Counted from the stretch's first letter, positions 17,116 through 25,989 are shown. The stretch: 64,000 nt of DNA from Salinilacustrithrix flava (GCA_024128875.1 JAMYFF010000008.1:124001-188000), one strand, 5' to 3'. Numbers and translations are program-made. Notes: generated by a model from the sequence alone, not told the origin.

Positions 17116-18594
17116 ATGCGCCGTCCCCCACCCCTGCTGGTCGCGCTGCTCGCCGGCCTGTGCCTGGCCGCCGCCACCCCACCCTGGGGGTTCTGGATCC
17201 TCGCCTTCGCAGGCGTGGCGCTGCTCGACCACGTCCTCGACGACCCGGCGCTGCGTCCGGTGCAGCGCCTCGGCCGAGCGTGGATCGTGTGGGCGGCGCT
17301 GCTCTTCCCGACGCTGCTCTGGATGCGGGACCTCACGCTGCCCGGCTACGTCATCGCCAGCGGGGTCTTCGCCGGGTTCCTCGCCACCGCCACGTTGCTG
17401 GCCCCCCGGGGACCGGCCCGGCTGCTCGCCCTGCCCGGGGCGATCATCCTGCTCGAGTGGGTGCGCTGGCGGTGGCCCTTCGGCGGCGTGCCGCTGTCGA
17501 ACCTCGCCGTCGGCCAGGTCGCCGGCCCGCTGGCGCCGGTCCTGCGCATCGGCGGCGCGCTGCTCCTCGTCGGCATCACCCTCGCGGCCGGGTTCGCGCT
17601 CGCCGCGGCGTGGAAGCGCCGGTGGTCCGCGGCGGCCGTGCTCGCCGCCGTCGTGGCGCTCACCTTCGGCATGGCCCTCGTCGCGCCCGACGGGGAGCCG
17701 ACCGGCGAGCGCCTCGAGGTCGCGGTGGTCCAGGGCGGCGGGCCCCAGGGCACGCGAGCCGCCACCACCGAGCCCGGCATCGTGCTCGAGCGGCACCTGG
17801 CCGCCTCCGCCGAGCTGGACCCCGACCGCGACCTCGACCTGCTGGTCTGGCCCGAGGACGTCGTCGACGTCGTGCGCCTGCGCGGCAGCGTCGCCGAGAC
17901 CCAGCTCCAGGAGCTCGCCCGGGAGGCCGACGCCACCTTCGTCGCCGGCGTGATCGAGGACGAGGGCGACGATGCCTTCCGGAACTGGGCCGTGGCCTAC
18001 GACCCCTCGGGCGAGGAGGTCGACCGCTACGAGAAGGTCGAGCGGGTGCCGTTCGGCGAGTGGGTGCCCCTCCGCAGCCTGCTCGACCCCATCGCCGGGG
18101 ACGTCCTGCCCCGCCGCGACGCGCTCATCGGGCAGACCCCCGCCGTCGTCGACACCCCGGCCGGACCGCTCGGCGTGTCCATCTCGTGGGAGATCTTCTT
18201 CGGCGAGCGCGGCCGCGACGCCATCGGGAGCGGCGGCCAGGTGCTGCTGAACCCGACCAACGGCGCCAGCTACGAGGGCACGCAGGTCCAGACCCAGCAG
18301 GTCGCCAACAGCCGCATGCGTGCGATCGAGACCGGCCGGTGGGTGCTGCAGGCCGCACCCACCGGGTTCAGCGCCGTGGTCACCCCCGACGGCGACGTGC
18401 TGCAGCGCACCGGCGTGTCCGAGCGGGCGATCCTCTACGACACGGTCGAGCTCCGCGACGGCGAGACGCTCTACGTGCGCTGGGGCGACCTGCCGGCCCT
18501 GGCCCTCGCCGTGCTGTCGCTGGCCGCGGGCTGGCTCGCCGACCGCCGGGGCTGGCTCAGGCCTCCAGCAGGACCGTCACCGGACCATCGTTGA
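17116..18594 (+). CDS. lnt: Apolipoprotein N-acyltransferase (Lnt) homologue with Ser at the catalytic Cys position
   Basis: The 492-residue protein has about seven N-terminal membrane helices followed by a nitrilase-like domain (from about 200). Glu247 in LVWPEDVVD and Lys307 in [12 protein letters not shown] match two residues of the Lnt catalytic triad. The third, normally Cys in a C-Y/F-E motif, is Ser357 in [14 protein letters not shown] (codon TCG at 18184). [16 protein letters not shown] near the C-terminus is typical of Lnt. The family normally acylates the N-terminal Cys of lipoproteins; whether the Ser form does this is unknown. The start is ATG 17116, directly before the first helix. 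The 3' end overlaps the convergent dtd gene by 38 bases. Confidence 0.82.
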   Translation: MRRPPPLLVALLAGLCLAAATPPWGFWILAFAGVALLDHVLDDPALRPVQRLGRAWIVWAALLFPTLLWMRDLTLPGYVIASGVFAGFLATATLLAPRGPARLLALPGAIILLEWVRWRWPFGGVPLSNLAVGQVAGPLAPVLRIGGALLLVGITLAAGFALAAAWKRRWSAAAVLAAVVALTFGMALVAPDGEPTGERLEVAVVQGGGPQGTRAATTEPGIVLERHLAASAELDPDRDLDLLVWPEDVVDVVRLRGSVAETQLQELAREADATFVAGVIEDEGDDAFRNWAVAYDPSGEEVDRYEKVERVPFGEWVPLRSLLDPIAGDVLPRRDALIGQTPAVVDTPAGPLGVSISWEIFFGERGRDAIGSGGQVLLNPTNGASYEGTQVQTQQVANSRMRAIETGRWVLQAAPTGFSAVVTPDGDVLQRTGVSERAILYDTVELRDGETLYVRWGDLPALALAVLSLAAGWLADRRGWLRPPAGPSPDHR

Positions 18595-18994
18595 CCAGGG
18601 CGACGGCCATCTCGGTCCGGAAGCGTCCGGTGGCCACGGTGAGGCCGTGCTCCCGCAGCGCGGCCACGACCTCGTCGATGAGCGGTTCGGCGTGCTCGGG
18701 CCGGGCCGCATCGATCCACGACGGCCGGTTGCCCTTGGCGGTGCTGCCGTAGAGCGTGAACTGGCTGACGACGAGCACCTCGCCTCCCTCGTCGAGCACG
18801 GACCGGTTCATGACGCCGGCCTCGTCGTCGAGCACGCGGAGCTTGGCCAGCTTGGTCGCCAGCTTGCGGGCCTGGTCGGGGCCGTCGTCGTGGGTGACGC
18901 CGACGAGCACGCACAGGCCCGGGCCGATGGCACCCACCACCTCACCGTCGACGGTGACGCTCGCCTCCGAGACCCGCTGCACCAGTGCTCGCAT
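18557..18994 (-). CDS. dtd: D-aminoacyl-tRNA deacylase
   Basis: The 145-residue protein is the standard Dtd length. [21 protein letters not shown] at the N-terminus, [18 protein letters not shown] (SQFTL motif) and the C-terminal [10 protein letters not shown] (GPVT Gly-cisPro motif) are the diagnostic elements. It hydrolyses D-aminoacyl-tRNAs and mischarged glycyl-tRNA-Ala, keeping D-amino acids out of protein. ATG 18994 was chosen because the family N-terminus starts exactly there. Confidence 0.96.
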   Translation of the reverse strand: MRALVQRVSEASVTVDGEVVGAIGPGLCVLVGVTHDDGPDQARKLATKLAKLRVLDDEAGVMNRSVLDEGGEVLVVSQFTLYGSTAKGNRPSWIDAARPEHAEPLIDEVVAALREHGLTVATGRFRTEMAVALVNDGPVTVLLEA

Positions 18995-19051
18995 CGCGGC
19001 GGACGGTACGGCGTGTTCCGTGGCCGCTGCCAGATCCGAGAGACTGGGGCG

Positions 19052-19843
19052 ATGGAGACCCTGGAGGCCGGTGGCGCGAGCGTCACCATCGACCACGAGC
19101 ACGGCGGCCGGCTGTCATCGCTCGTCGTCGGCGGGAACGAGCTGCTCATCGACGCGATGGGCCGCAGCGACGACCCGACGTCGTGGGGCTGCTTCCCGCT
19201 CGCCCCGTTCGCCGGTCGCATCCGCGACGGTCGCTTCTCCTTCGAGGGGCGTGCGGTGACGCTGCCCCGCAACCACCCCCCGCACGCCATCCACGGCACC
19301 ACCCACGTGCAGCCCTGGGAGCACACCGGTCCCGGCACGCTCCGCTGCGACCTCGGTCCTGACTGGCCCTGGGCCGGGCACGCCGAGCAGGAGGTGGAGC
19401 TCACCCCCACGTCGCTGACCCTGACGTTGCGGGTCGAGACCACCGCCGATGCGATGCCGGCCACCGTCGGTTGGCACCCGTGGTTCCGGCGCAACGTCGG
19501 CGGCGCCGACGCGGAGATCGTGCTGCCGGCCGAGCGCATGTGGCGGCGCGACGACACCGGCATCCCCGACGGCACGCTCGTCACGCCGACGACCGGTCCC
19601 TGGGACGACTGCTTCACCGCCCTCATCGGGCCGGTCGAGCTGCACTGGCCCGGCGTGCTGGACCTGTACGTCGAATCCGACTGCGAGCACGTCGTCGTGT
19701 TCGACGAGCCCGTCGGCGCGCTCTGCGTCGAGCCTCAGTCCGCCCCGCCGGACGCCCACAACTCCGAGCAGGACCTGTCCATCGTCACCCCCGACGAGCC
19801 CCTGGTCCACCGCACGACGTGGGCGTGGTCCGCGCCGGGCTGA
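19052..19843 (+). CDS. Aldose 1-epimerase (mutarotase) family protein
   Basis: The 263-residue galactose-mutarotase-like beta-sandwich has [17 protein letters not shown] near the N-terminus, the catalytic-type His in [18 protein letters not shown] in the middle and [15 protein letters not shown], carrying the acid/base Glu, near the C-terminus. It should interconvert alpha and beta anomers of a free hexose or act on a related sugar phosphate. It is divergent from dtd with only 57 bases between starts, so the promoters may overlap. Sugar specificity is unknown; the adjacent glycosyltransferase operon is suggestive but not proof of a joint pathway. Confidence 0.85.
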   Translation: METLEAGGASVTIDHEHGGRLSSLVVGGNELLIDAMGRSDDPTSWGCFPLAPFAGRIRDGRFSFEGRAVTLPRNHPPHAIHGTTHVQPWEHTGPGTLRCDLGPDWPWAGHAEQEVELTPTSLTLTLRVETTADAMPATVGWHPWFRRNVGGADAEIVLPAERMWRRDDTGIPDGTLVTPTTGPWDDCFTALIGPVELHWPGVLDLYVESDCEHVVVFDEPVGALCVEPQSAPPDAHNSEQDLSIVTPDEPLVHRTTWAWSAPG

Positions 19844-19880
19844 AACCCGTGCGGACCCCGCACAGACGCCCGGTCCTCGC

Positions 19881-19896
19881 TTGACCGACCAGTCAA
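19881..19896. promoter_or_regulatory. Palindromic operator-like site before the GT4 operon
   Basis: TTGACCGACCAGTCAA is an inverted repeat with perfect 5-bp arms (TTGAC/GTCAA). It lies 22 bases before the ATG at 19919, where a promoter would be expected, and its left arm also resembles a -35 element. The size and arm sequence resemble TetR-family operators. No regulator gene is adjacent. Confidence 0.4.
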
Positions 19897-19918
19897 CGAA
19901 CGGCGACGATTGTCCGCT

Positions 19919-21226
19919 ATGCGCGCCGACGGAACCACCGAGGACGCCGGCTCCGAGCACGGTCCCCTCCGCATCGCCCTGCTGGCGTACCGGGGCAAGC
20001 CCCACGTCGGCGGCCAGGGCGTCTACATCCGCCAGCTCGCCAAGGCCCTCACCGACCTCGGCCACTCCGTCGAGATCCTCGGCGGCCAGCCCTACCCCGA
20101 GGTGCCCGAGGGCGTCACGCTGGTGGAGCTGCCGAGCCTGGACATCTACAACGAGCACTTCCCGGCCCGCACCCCCGGCTTCTGGGAGATCAAGAACTGG
20201 AAGGACCTGGTGGAGGTCCTCAGCTTCTCCGCCGGCCAGTTCCCCGAACCGCTCGCGTTCTCGCTCCGGGCCTGGGACCACCTGAAGGACCGCAAGGACG
20301 ACTTCGACATCGTCCACGACAACCAGACCCTCGGCTACGGCCTCCTCGCCATCGAGGCCATGGGCCTGCCGGTGCTGGCCACCATCCACCACCCCATCAC
20401 CGTCGACCGCCGCCTCGAGCTCGAGCACGCGCCGAACTGGCGCAAGCGCTGGAGCCTCGGCCGCTGGTACTCCTTCACCCACATGCAGACCCAGGTCGCC
20501 CGCCGGTTGCAGCGGGTCGTCACCGTGTCGGAGAACTCCTTCAAGGACATCGTGGCCGACCACCAGGTCGACCCCGACCGGATGGCCATCGTGCCGGTGG
20601 GCGTGGACCCCGACGTGTTCAAGCCGCTGCCCGACGTCGAGCGCATCACGGGCCGGCTGGTCACCACCGCCAGCGCGGACGTGACGATGAAGGGCCTCAA
20701 GTACCTGCTCGAGGCGCTGGCCAAGCTCCGCACCGAGCGCGACGACCTGCACCTCGTCGTCATCGGCAAGGAGAAGCCCGGCGGCCCGTCCAGCCAGACC
20801 ATCGACCGGCTCGGCCTGCGCGGCCACGTCGAGTTCGTCACCGGCGTCCCCGAGCGCCGCATCATCGAGCTGTACTCCGAGGCCGAGCTGGCCGTCGTGC
20901 CGTCGCTCTACGAGGGCTTCTCCCTGCCGGCCATCGAGGCCATGGCGTGCGGCTGCCCGCTGGTGGCCACCACCGGCGGCGCCGTGCCCGAGGTCGTCGG
21001 GCCCGACGGGGAGACCGCCATGCTCGTGCCCCCCGGCGACAGCGAGGCGCTCGCCGTGCGCATCAGGGCCGCGCTCGAGGATCCCGAGGGCTCCCGCGCC
21101 ATCGGCCTCGCCGGCCGCGAGCGGGTGAAGGCGAACTGGAGCTGGCGCCACACCGCGGAGCGCACCGTCGCCCAGTACCGCATGCGCCTCGGCCAGATCC
21201 CGCGCCAGCGCGGAGGCGTGCACTGA
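19919..21226 (+). CDS. Family 4 glycosyltransferase
   Basis: The 435-residue GT-B protein has an N-terminal acceptor domain beginning IALLAYRGKPHVGGQGVYIRQL (shown here in part: GGQGVYIRQL, the glycine-rich loop) and a C-terminal nucleotide-sugar domain with VPVGVDPDVFKPLPD and the EX7E-type motif SLYEGFSLPAIEAMACG. It transfers a sugar with retention of configuration; donor and acceptor are unknown. It is the first gene of a tight three-gene operon: its stop overlaps the methyltransferase start by one base. ATG 19919 is preferred over a TTG three codons upstream. Confidence 0.88.
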   Translation: MRADGTTEDAGSEHGPLRIALLAYRGKPHVGGQGVYIRQLAKALTDLGHSVEILGGQPYPEVPEGVTLVELPSLDIYNEHFPARTPGFWEIKNWKDLVEVLSFSAGQFPEPLAFSLRAWDHLKDRKDDFDIVHDNQTLGYGLLAIEAMGLPVLATIHHPITVDRRLELEHAPNWRKRWSLGRWYSFTHMQTQVARRLQRVVTVSENSFKDIVADHQVDPDRMAIVPVGVDPDVFKPLPDVERITGRLVTTASADVTMKGLKYLLEALAKLRTERDDLHLVVIGKEKPGGPSSQTIDRLGLRGHVEFVTGVPERRIIELYSEAELAVVPSLYEGFSLPAIEAMACGCPLVATTGGAVPEVVGPDGETAMLVPPGDSEALAVRIRAALEDPEGSRAIGLAGRERVKANWSWRHTAERTVAQYRMRLGQIPRQRGGVH

Positions 21227-21996
21227 TGCTCACCGTGGACTACCAGCGCCTCGGGCTGCAGCCCGGCGAGCTCGTCCTCGACCTCGGCAGCGGCCCCGGG
21301 CGCCACGCGTTCGAGACGCTGCGGCGCGGCGCCCGCGTCGTGCTGTGCGACTACGACACCGGCGAGCTGGCCCAGGCCCGGACCCTGTCGTCGGCGATGG
21401 TGGAGACCGGCGAGATCGCCTCCACCGACGCCATCGCCACCACGCAGGGGGATGGCGTGTACCTCCCGTTCTCCGACGACACCTTCGACCGCATCATCGC
21501 CGCCGAGGTGCTCGAGCACATCCCCGACGACGAGGGCGCCATCGCCGAGCTGCACCGGGTGCTCAAGCCCGGCGGCACCATCGCGGTGACCATCCCTGCG
21601 TGGTTCCCGGAGAAGATCTGCTGGGCGCTGTCGGAGGAGTACCACGCCCCCCACGTCCCCGGCGGCCACGTGCGGATCTACACCGAGAACGAGCTGCGCC
21701 GGAAGCTGCGCGACGCAGGCCTCAAGCCCGGGGACGCCCACCACGCCCACTCGCTGCACTCGCCGTACTGGTGGCTGCGCTGCGCCATCGACCCCCAGCA
21801 CAGCGACGACCACCCCCTGGTGAAGGCGTACCTGAAGCTGCTCACCTGGGACATCGTCGAGCGCCCGCTCGTCACCCGGGTGGCCGACAAGGTGCTGAAC
21901 CCGGTGCTCGGCAAGAGCCTCATCGTCTACGCCCGCAAGCCCGAGTCCGACGAGGTGACCGGGCGGGGTGAGCGGTCGGCCAGGGCGGCCGCATGA
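21226..21996 (+). CDS. Class I SAM-dependent methyltransferase
   Basis: The 256-residue protein has the SAM-binding motif I VLDLGSGPGRHAFE (about 18-31), an acidic residue in VVLCDYD that would bind the SAM ribose, and the AAEVLEHIPDDEGAIAELHRVLKPGG segment (in part EVLEHIPDDE) of the Methyltransf_11 family. Specificity is unknown. Overlaps of one base with the upstream glycosyltransferase and four bases with the downstream gene (ATGA) indicate coupled translation, so it probably modifies the same glycan or lipid product. Confidence 0.88.
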   Translation: MLTVDYQRLGLQPGELVLDLGSGPGRHAFETLRRGARVVLCDYDTGELAQARTLSSAMVETGEIASTDAIATTQGDGVYLPFSDDTFDRIIAAEVLEHIPDDEGAIAELHRVLKPGGTIAVTIPAWFPEKICWALSEEYHAPHVPGGHVRIYTENELRRKLRDAGLKPGDAHHAHSLHSPYWWLRCAIDPQHSDDHPLVKAYLKLLTWDIVERPLVTRVADKVLNPVLGKSLIVYARKPESDEVTGRGERSARAAA

Positions 21997-23087
21997 CCAC
22001 CGACGCACCGGCCCAGCTCCCCCTGCCGGAGGTCGAGGGCCTGCTCACCGCCGAGGAGTCCCGGGCGACGGCCGAGGCCATCGCCGAGTGGCAGCTGCCA
22101 TCCGGCATGATCCCCTGGTTCCCCGGCGGCCACGCCGATGCGTGGAACCACGTCGAGGCGGCCATGGCCCTCGACATCGGCGGCCTGCGAGCCGAGTCCG
22201 AGCGGGCCTACGAGTGGCTCGTCGGGCTGCAGCGCCCCGACGGCGCTTGGCACCAGTACTACGTCTCCGACGACGCCGGGCAGATCTCGGTGGAGCAGGA
22301 CAAGCTCGACGCAAACGTCTGCGCCTACCTGGCCTGCGGCGTCTGGCACCACTTCCTGCGCCACAAGGACGCCGGCTTCCTGGAGTCGATGTGGCCGACC
22401 ATCGAGCGGGCCATCGACTTCGTGCTCGACCTGCAGACGCCCCGAGGCGAGATCCTGTGGGCCCGCCACGCCGACGGCTCCCCCTGGACCTTCGCGCTGC
22501 TCACCGGGTCGTCGTCGATCTGCCACTCCCTGCGGGCCGCCATCGGGATCGCCCGCGAGGTCGGCCGCGAGCGCGCCGACTGGGAGCGCTCGGCCGCCGC
22601 CCTCACCCACGTGGTGGCGAACGTGCCCGACGCCTTCGCCCCCAAGCACCGCTGGGCGATGGACTGGTACTACCCGGTCCTCGCCGGCGCCGTCACCGGC
22701 GAGCGGGGCCGGAGCCACCTCGAGGACCGCTACGAGACCTTCGCCAAGGAGGACAAGGGCATCCGTTGCGTGTCGGATCGCCCCTGGATCACCACCGCGG
22801 AGACCTGCGAGTGCGCGCTGGCCTACCTGGCCGTCGGCATGCGGGACCGGGCGCTCGAGCTGTTCGCCCATGCGCAGAGCCAGCGACTGGACGACGGCCG
22901 CTACTGGACCGGCATCGTCTACCCACAGGAGGTCCACTTCCCCGCGGACGAGACCTCCACGTACTCGGCGGCCGCCGTGCTGCTCGCCGCCGAGGCCCTG
23001 CACGGGGCCACGTCGGGCGCATCGCTCTTCGTCGATCACGACGACGTGCTGCCCGTGCTCCCCGAGCACACCCCCGACACCCTCTGA
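21993..23087 (+). CDS. Alpha/alpha-toroid protein, annotated in relatives as prenyltransferase-like
   Basis: The 364-residue soluble protein is rich in paired helices, with repeated signature elements such as GMIPWFPGGHADAWNHVEAAMAL, YEWLVGLQRPDGAWHQYY and FVLDLQTPRGEILWARH (each shortened here by nature of the motif). The Q-x-P-x-G-x-W pattern resembles the repeats of squalene-cyclase/prenyltransferase toroids and (alpha/alpha)6 glycosidases. No catalytic DCTAE motif of squalene-hopene cyclases is present. Conserved acidic/aromatic residues (EVHFPADETSTYS near the C-terminus) could line an active site. It may process the carbohydrate or isoprenoid built by the two upstream enzymes; function is unproven. 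Confidence 0.65.
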   Translation: MTTDAPAQLPLPEVEGLLTAEESRATAEAIAEWQLPSGMIPWFPGGHADAWNHVEAAMALDIGGLRAESERAYEWLVGLQRPDGAWHQYYVSDDAGQISVEQDKLDANVCAYLACGVWHHFLRHKDAGFLESMWPTIERAIDFVLDLQTPRGEILWARHADGSPWTFALLTGSSSICHSLRAAIGIAREVGRERADWERSAAALTHVVANVPDAFAPKHRWAMDWYYPVLAGAVTGERGRSHLEDRYETFAKEDKGIRCVSDRPWITTAETCECALAYLAVGMRDRALELFAHAQSQRLDDGRYWTGIVYPQEVHFPADETSTYSAAAVLLAAEALHGATSGASLFVDHDDVLPVLPEHTPDTL

Positions 23088-23100
23088 CCCAGGGCAAGAC

Positions 23101-23155
23101 CCGTTCTGGAGCACCGGACGCGACACCTCGTGTTGCGCCGGGTACCCCAGAACGG
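23101..23155. repeat. Intergenic palindromic hairpin repeat, copy 1
   Basis: The arms CCGTTCTGG (23101-23109) and CCAGAACGG (23147-23155) are perfectly complementary and enclose further imperfect pairing around GACGCGACACC/GTGTTGCG. The element matches copy 2 at 24522-24576 with about six mismatches over 54 bases. It lies just after the toroid gene stop, and could act as a transcription terminator, though no T-run follows. Confidence 0.7.
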
Positions 23156-23235
23156 TCGAGCGGTGGTGCACCTGCACCACGGCCGCGGGTGCACCGGCAC
23201 CTGTGCACGCCGAGCAGCGCGGCCGATGAGGGGGC

Positions 23236-24516
23236 ATGGCTCCCCCGACCCCCTGGCGCACGGCCCTCCTCCGCGCCGCGCTGGCCGTGGGCGTCGCGGG
23301 CGTGGCGCTGACCGGGGTCCCGGATCCGGCTGCCGCGACCACGGTCGACGTGCTCGTGGTCGGCGACTCGCTGACGGCGGACGCCACCGGTGAGATCCGA
23401 GCGGCGATGGCCGCAGTGGGCTACCCGGACGTGGGCGTGGCCGCGTTCGGCGGCACCGACATCGCCTGGGCGGTGCAGCAGCTCCGGGAGCACCCCGATC
23501 CGCCGATCGTGGTGCTGGCCAGCGGCACCAACAACACCCCCGGCGGCTGGAGCGCCGCCGACCGCGCCGACGCGGCGGCCGCGGTCCAGGCGCTGCGCTC
23601 GCACCGCTGCGCGACGTGGGTCCTGCCCGCCGCGGACCGCCACCCCGACGGCCGCACCACACCGGATGCCGAAGCCGCCGCCACCGTCGACGGCATCCGC
23701 GCGGCGCTCGCCGGCACCGCGGTGGGCGCGGTGGACTGGAGCGCCGTCGCTGCCGCCCGTCCCGAGTGGCACCAGGCCGACGGCGTCCACCACACGGCCC
23801 GAGGCCGGCAGGCCTACGCCGAGCTGCTCGCCTCCGGCACGCGTGCGGCGTGCGGGCCACGCCCGGCGGCCAGCACCGTCGTGGACCCGGCCCGCGCCCG
23901 CCGCGACGCGGCCTACGTCGACGTGCTCCACCGCACCTTCCTCGATCGTCCCGCGACGGCGGACGAGTCGTCGACGTGGACGCTGCGGTTGGCCGGCGGC
24001 GCGCCGCGGTCGGAGCTGACCCGGTCCCTGGCCAGCAGTCCGGAGTGGGTGGGGGTCGAGATCGACGCGCTCTACCGCAAGGCGCTCGGCCGTGAGTCCG
24101 ATCCGGGCGGCCGGGCCCACTGGCACGGGGTCGTGCTCAGCGGCCGCCGCATCGCCGACATCGGTGCCGAGCTGTACGGGTCGCCCGAGTTCCACCGGCG
24201 CGCCGGAGGCACGGACCGCGCCTTCGTCCGCGCCCTCTACGCCGAGATCCTCGGTCGTGGCACCGACGCGGCCGGCCTCGCCCACTGGGAGTCGGTGCTT
24301 CGCCGAGGCGTGTCGCACCGCGACGTCGCCGCCGGCTTCTACGCGTCCGTCGAGTCCCGCCGCGATCGGGTCGAGGCCCTGTACCAGCGGATCCTGCGCC
24401 GCTCGCCGGACCCGGGCGGCCACGCCCACTGGGCCGAGGTGCTGCAGACCGAGGACGACGTGCGGCTGGCGGAGCTGCTCGCCGCGTCCCAGGAGCTCTA
24501 CGACCGCAGCCGCTGA
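23236..24516 (+). CDS. Secreted SGNH hydrolase with C-terminal DUF4214-like repeats
   Basis: The 426-residue protein has a signal peptide (about 1-34, ending near PAAA). Next comes an SGNH/GDSL domain with GDSLTADAT (block I, Ser nucleophile), SGTNN (block III) and DGVHHT (block V, Asp and His). From about residue 220 there are four tandem helical repeats of the type Y-x-x-x-L-G-R-x-x-D-x-x-G-x-x-x-W, characteristic of DUF4214. SGNH enzymes are esterases or acyl-group hydrolases; the repeats probably bind glycan or S-layer material, by analogy with other bacteria. It stands alone, flanked on both sides by a nearly identical hairpin repeat. Confidence 0.82.
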   Translation: MAPPTPWRTALLRAALAVGVAGVALTGVPDPAAATTVDVLVVGDSLTADATGEIRAAMAAVGYPDVGVAAFGGTDIAWAVQQLREHPDPPIVVLASGTNNTPGGWSAADRADAAAAVQALRSHRCATWVLPAADRHPDGRTTPDAEAAATVDGIRAALAGTAVGAVDWSAVAAARPEWHQADGVHHTARGRQAYAELLASGTRAACGPRPAASTVVDPARARRDAAYVDVLHRTFLDRPATADESSTWTLRLAGGAPRSELTRSLASSPEWVGVEIDALYRKALGRESDPGGRAHWHGVVLSGRRIADIGAELYGSPEFHRRAGGTDRAFVRALYAEILGRGTDAAGLAHWESVLRRGVSHRDVAAGFYASVESRRDRVEALYQRILRRSPDPGGHAHWAEVLQTEDDVRLAELLAASQELYDRSR

Positions 24517-24521
24517 CCTCC

Positions 24522-24576
24522 CCGTTCTGGGGTAACGGACGCGACACCCTGTGTTGCCCCGGGTACCCCAGAACCG
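24522..24576. repeat. Intergenic palindromic hairpin repeat, copy 2
   Basis: The perfect 11-bp arms GTTCTGGGGTA (24524-24534) and TACCCCAGAAC (24564-24574) extend inwards through CGG/CCG and GCGACAC/GTGTTGC. The element sits six bases after the hydrolase stop and ten before the stop of the convergent methyltransferase gene, an ideal place for a bidirectional terminator. Confidence 0.75.
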
Positions 24577-24585
24577 GGCTCGACG

Positions 24586-25203
24586 TCAGGTGGTGCGGCG
24601 CAGGACCCGGAGCGAGCCGGTGGTGGCGATGTGATCGAAGCCGCCGGCGAGGGACCGCAGGTACAGCTCGTAGGGGGGCTGACCACCGTCGGCCGGGTCG
24701 GGGAAGACGTCGTGGATGGCCAGCGTGCCGCCGACGCGGACGTGGGGCACCCACCGGTCGAAGTCGGCGTGGGCCGGCTCCCGGCCGTGGCCGCCGTCGA
24801 TGAACAGGAACGCCAGCGGGGTCGACCAGTGCCGGGCGACCGTCGGCGAGTCGCCGACCACCGCGACCACGTGGGCCTCGAGGCCGGCGTCGAAGACCGT
24901 GCGCCTGAACCGGGGCAGCGTGTCGATGCGGCCCACGTCAGGGTCGACGAGATCGGGCTCGTGGAACTCCCACCCGGGTTGGTTCTCCTCGGAGCCCCGG
25001 TGGTGATCGACGGCGAAGAGCACCGTTCCCCGGATCGCCGCCGCGGCGCCGAGGTACACGCCGGACTTGCCGCAGTAGCTGCCCACCTCGAGGAACGGGC
25101 CGTCCACGTCCACCGATGCCGCGGCCTCGTGGAGTGCCAGGCCCTCGTCCGGGGGCATGAAGCCGCGGGCGGCCTCGGCGGCGGCGCGGAGCTCGGGATC
25201 CAT
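24586..25203 (-). CDS. Class I SAM-dependent methyltransferase (Methyltransf_24-like)
   Basis: The 205-residue protein has FLEVGSYCGKSGVYLGAA (SAM-binding glycine-rich loop), VLFAVDHHRGS (acidic ribose-binding residue within this strand) and FLFIDGGHGREPAHADF, the signature of CmcI/Methyltransf_24-like small methyltransferases. The target is unknown. ATG 25203 was selected; a longer frame to 25302 would overlap the promoter of the divergent secreted-protein gene. It converges with the SGNH hydrolase gene. Confidence 0.82.
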   Translation of the reverse strand: MDPELRAAAEAARGFMPPDEGLALHEAAASVDVDGPFLEVGSYCGKSGVYLGAAAAIRGTVLFAVDHHRGSEENQPGWEFHEPDLVDPDVGRIDTLPRFRRTVFDAGLEAHVVAVVGDSPTVARHWSTPLAFLFIDGGHGREPAHADFDRWVPHVRVGGTLAIHDVFPDPADGGQPPYELYLRSLAGGFDHIATTGSLRVLRRTT

Positions 25204-25255
25204 CACGGGCCGGACGCTACGCGGCGCCGGCAACTTGGGCGAAGCAGGAGAAGTG

Positions 25256-25284
25256 TTGCGTTCACCGTCATGGATTCGTAATGT
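25256..25284 (+). promoter_or_regulatory. Predicted promoter of the acidic secreted-protein gene
   Basis: TTGCGT (25256-25261) and TAATGT (25279-25284) are separated by exactly 17 bases, a close match to housekeeping-sigma consensus. The Shine-Dalgarno sequence GGAGGT at 25311-25316 precedes ATG 25323. Confidence 0.55.
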
Positions 25285-25322
25285 GTTCGCAATGTCAACC
25301 ACGAGCCAACGGAGGTACCCCC

Positions 25323-25844
25323 ATGCCCCGAATCCGCACCCTCACCGCCGCCGGCGTGCTCGCCGGCGCAACCGTCCTCGGTGGCGCCGGCTTCGCCGGT
25401 GCCGCCAGCGACGACGCCGATCTCGAGAACGAGGACCAGGAGCTGGTCGAGGTCTCGGACACCCACGAGGCTCCGGAGCTGAGCACCTTCGAGTCCGACG
25501 AGGCGCCGACGGCCCCCGAGCTGCCCGACACCGCCGCTGAGCGGGCCGCGACCGCCCTCGCCGAGGCACCGGCCTTCACCGAGGACGGCGCCGAGTCGAC
25601 GGAGCCCGAGGAGGAGACGACCGAGCCGGCGACGGCCGAGGAGGAGTCGCTCGAGTCCGATGACGGCGCCACCGACGACGGTGCGGTCGAGACGTCGGAG
25701 CCGGACAACCACGGCCAGCGCGTGTCCGAGGTCGCCCGCACCACCGAGCCCGGTCCCGACCACGGCCCGACGGTCGCCGCCGAGGCGAAGAAGAACGGCC
25801 AGGGCGACGACGTCGAGGACGACGACACCGACGAGCAGGGCTGA
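25323..25844 (+). CDS. Acidic low-complexity secreted protein
   Basis: The 173-residue protein has a typical signal peptide (RIRTLTAAGVLAGATVLGG, cleavage likely after AGA at about residue 27). The mature part is extremely rich in Glu, Asp, Thr, Ala and Pro with no hydrophobic core, so it is probably disordered. No enzymatic motif or sortase signal is seen. It has a strong predicted promoter and a strong GGAGG ribosome-binding site, so it may be well expressed. A surface or cation-binding role would be a guess. Confidence 0.75.
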   Translation: MPRIRTLTAAGVLAGATVLGGAGFAGAASDDADLENEDQELVEVSDTHEAPELSTFESDEAPTAPELPDTAAERAATALAEAPAFTEDGAESTEPEEETTEPATAEEESLESDDGATDDGAVETSEPDNHGQRVSEVARTTEPGPDHGPTVAAEAKKNGQGDDVEDDDTDEQG

Positions 25845-25989
25845 ACCTCCCAGCGACCGCGGCCCGGCCCTCTCCTTGCCGGCGACCGCAGGCTGACGGC
25901 GCACGTGGCCTCGGCCGGACCCCCGACGGCGTGGGGTCCGAGCCGGGGCCACGTCCGCGTCCGGGGTGGCGGTGGGGCAGGATGGCGCC

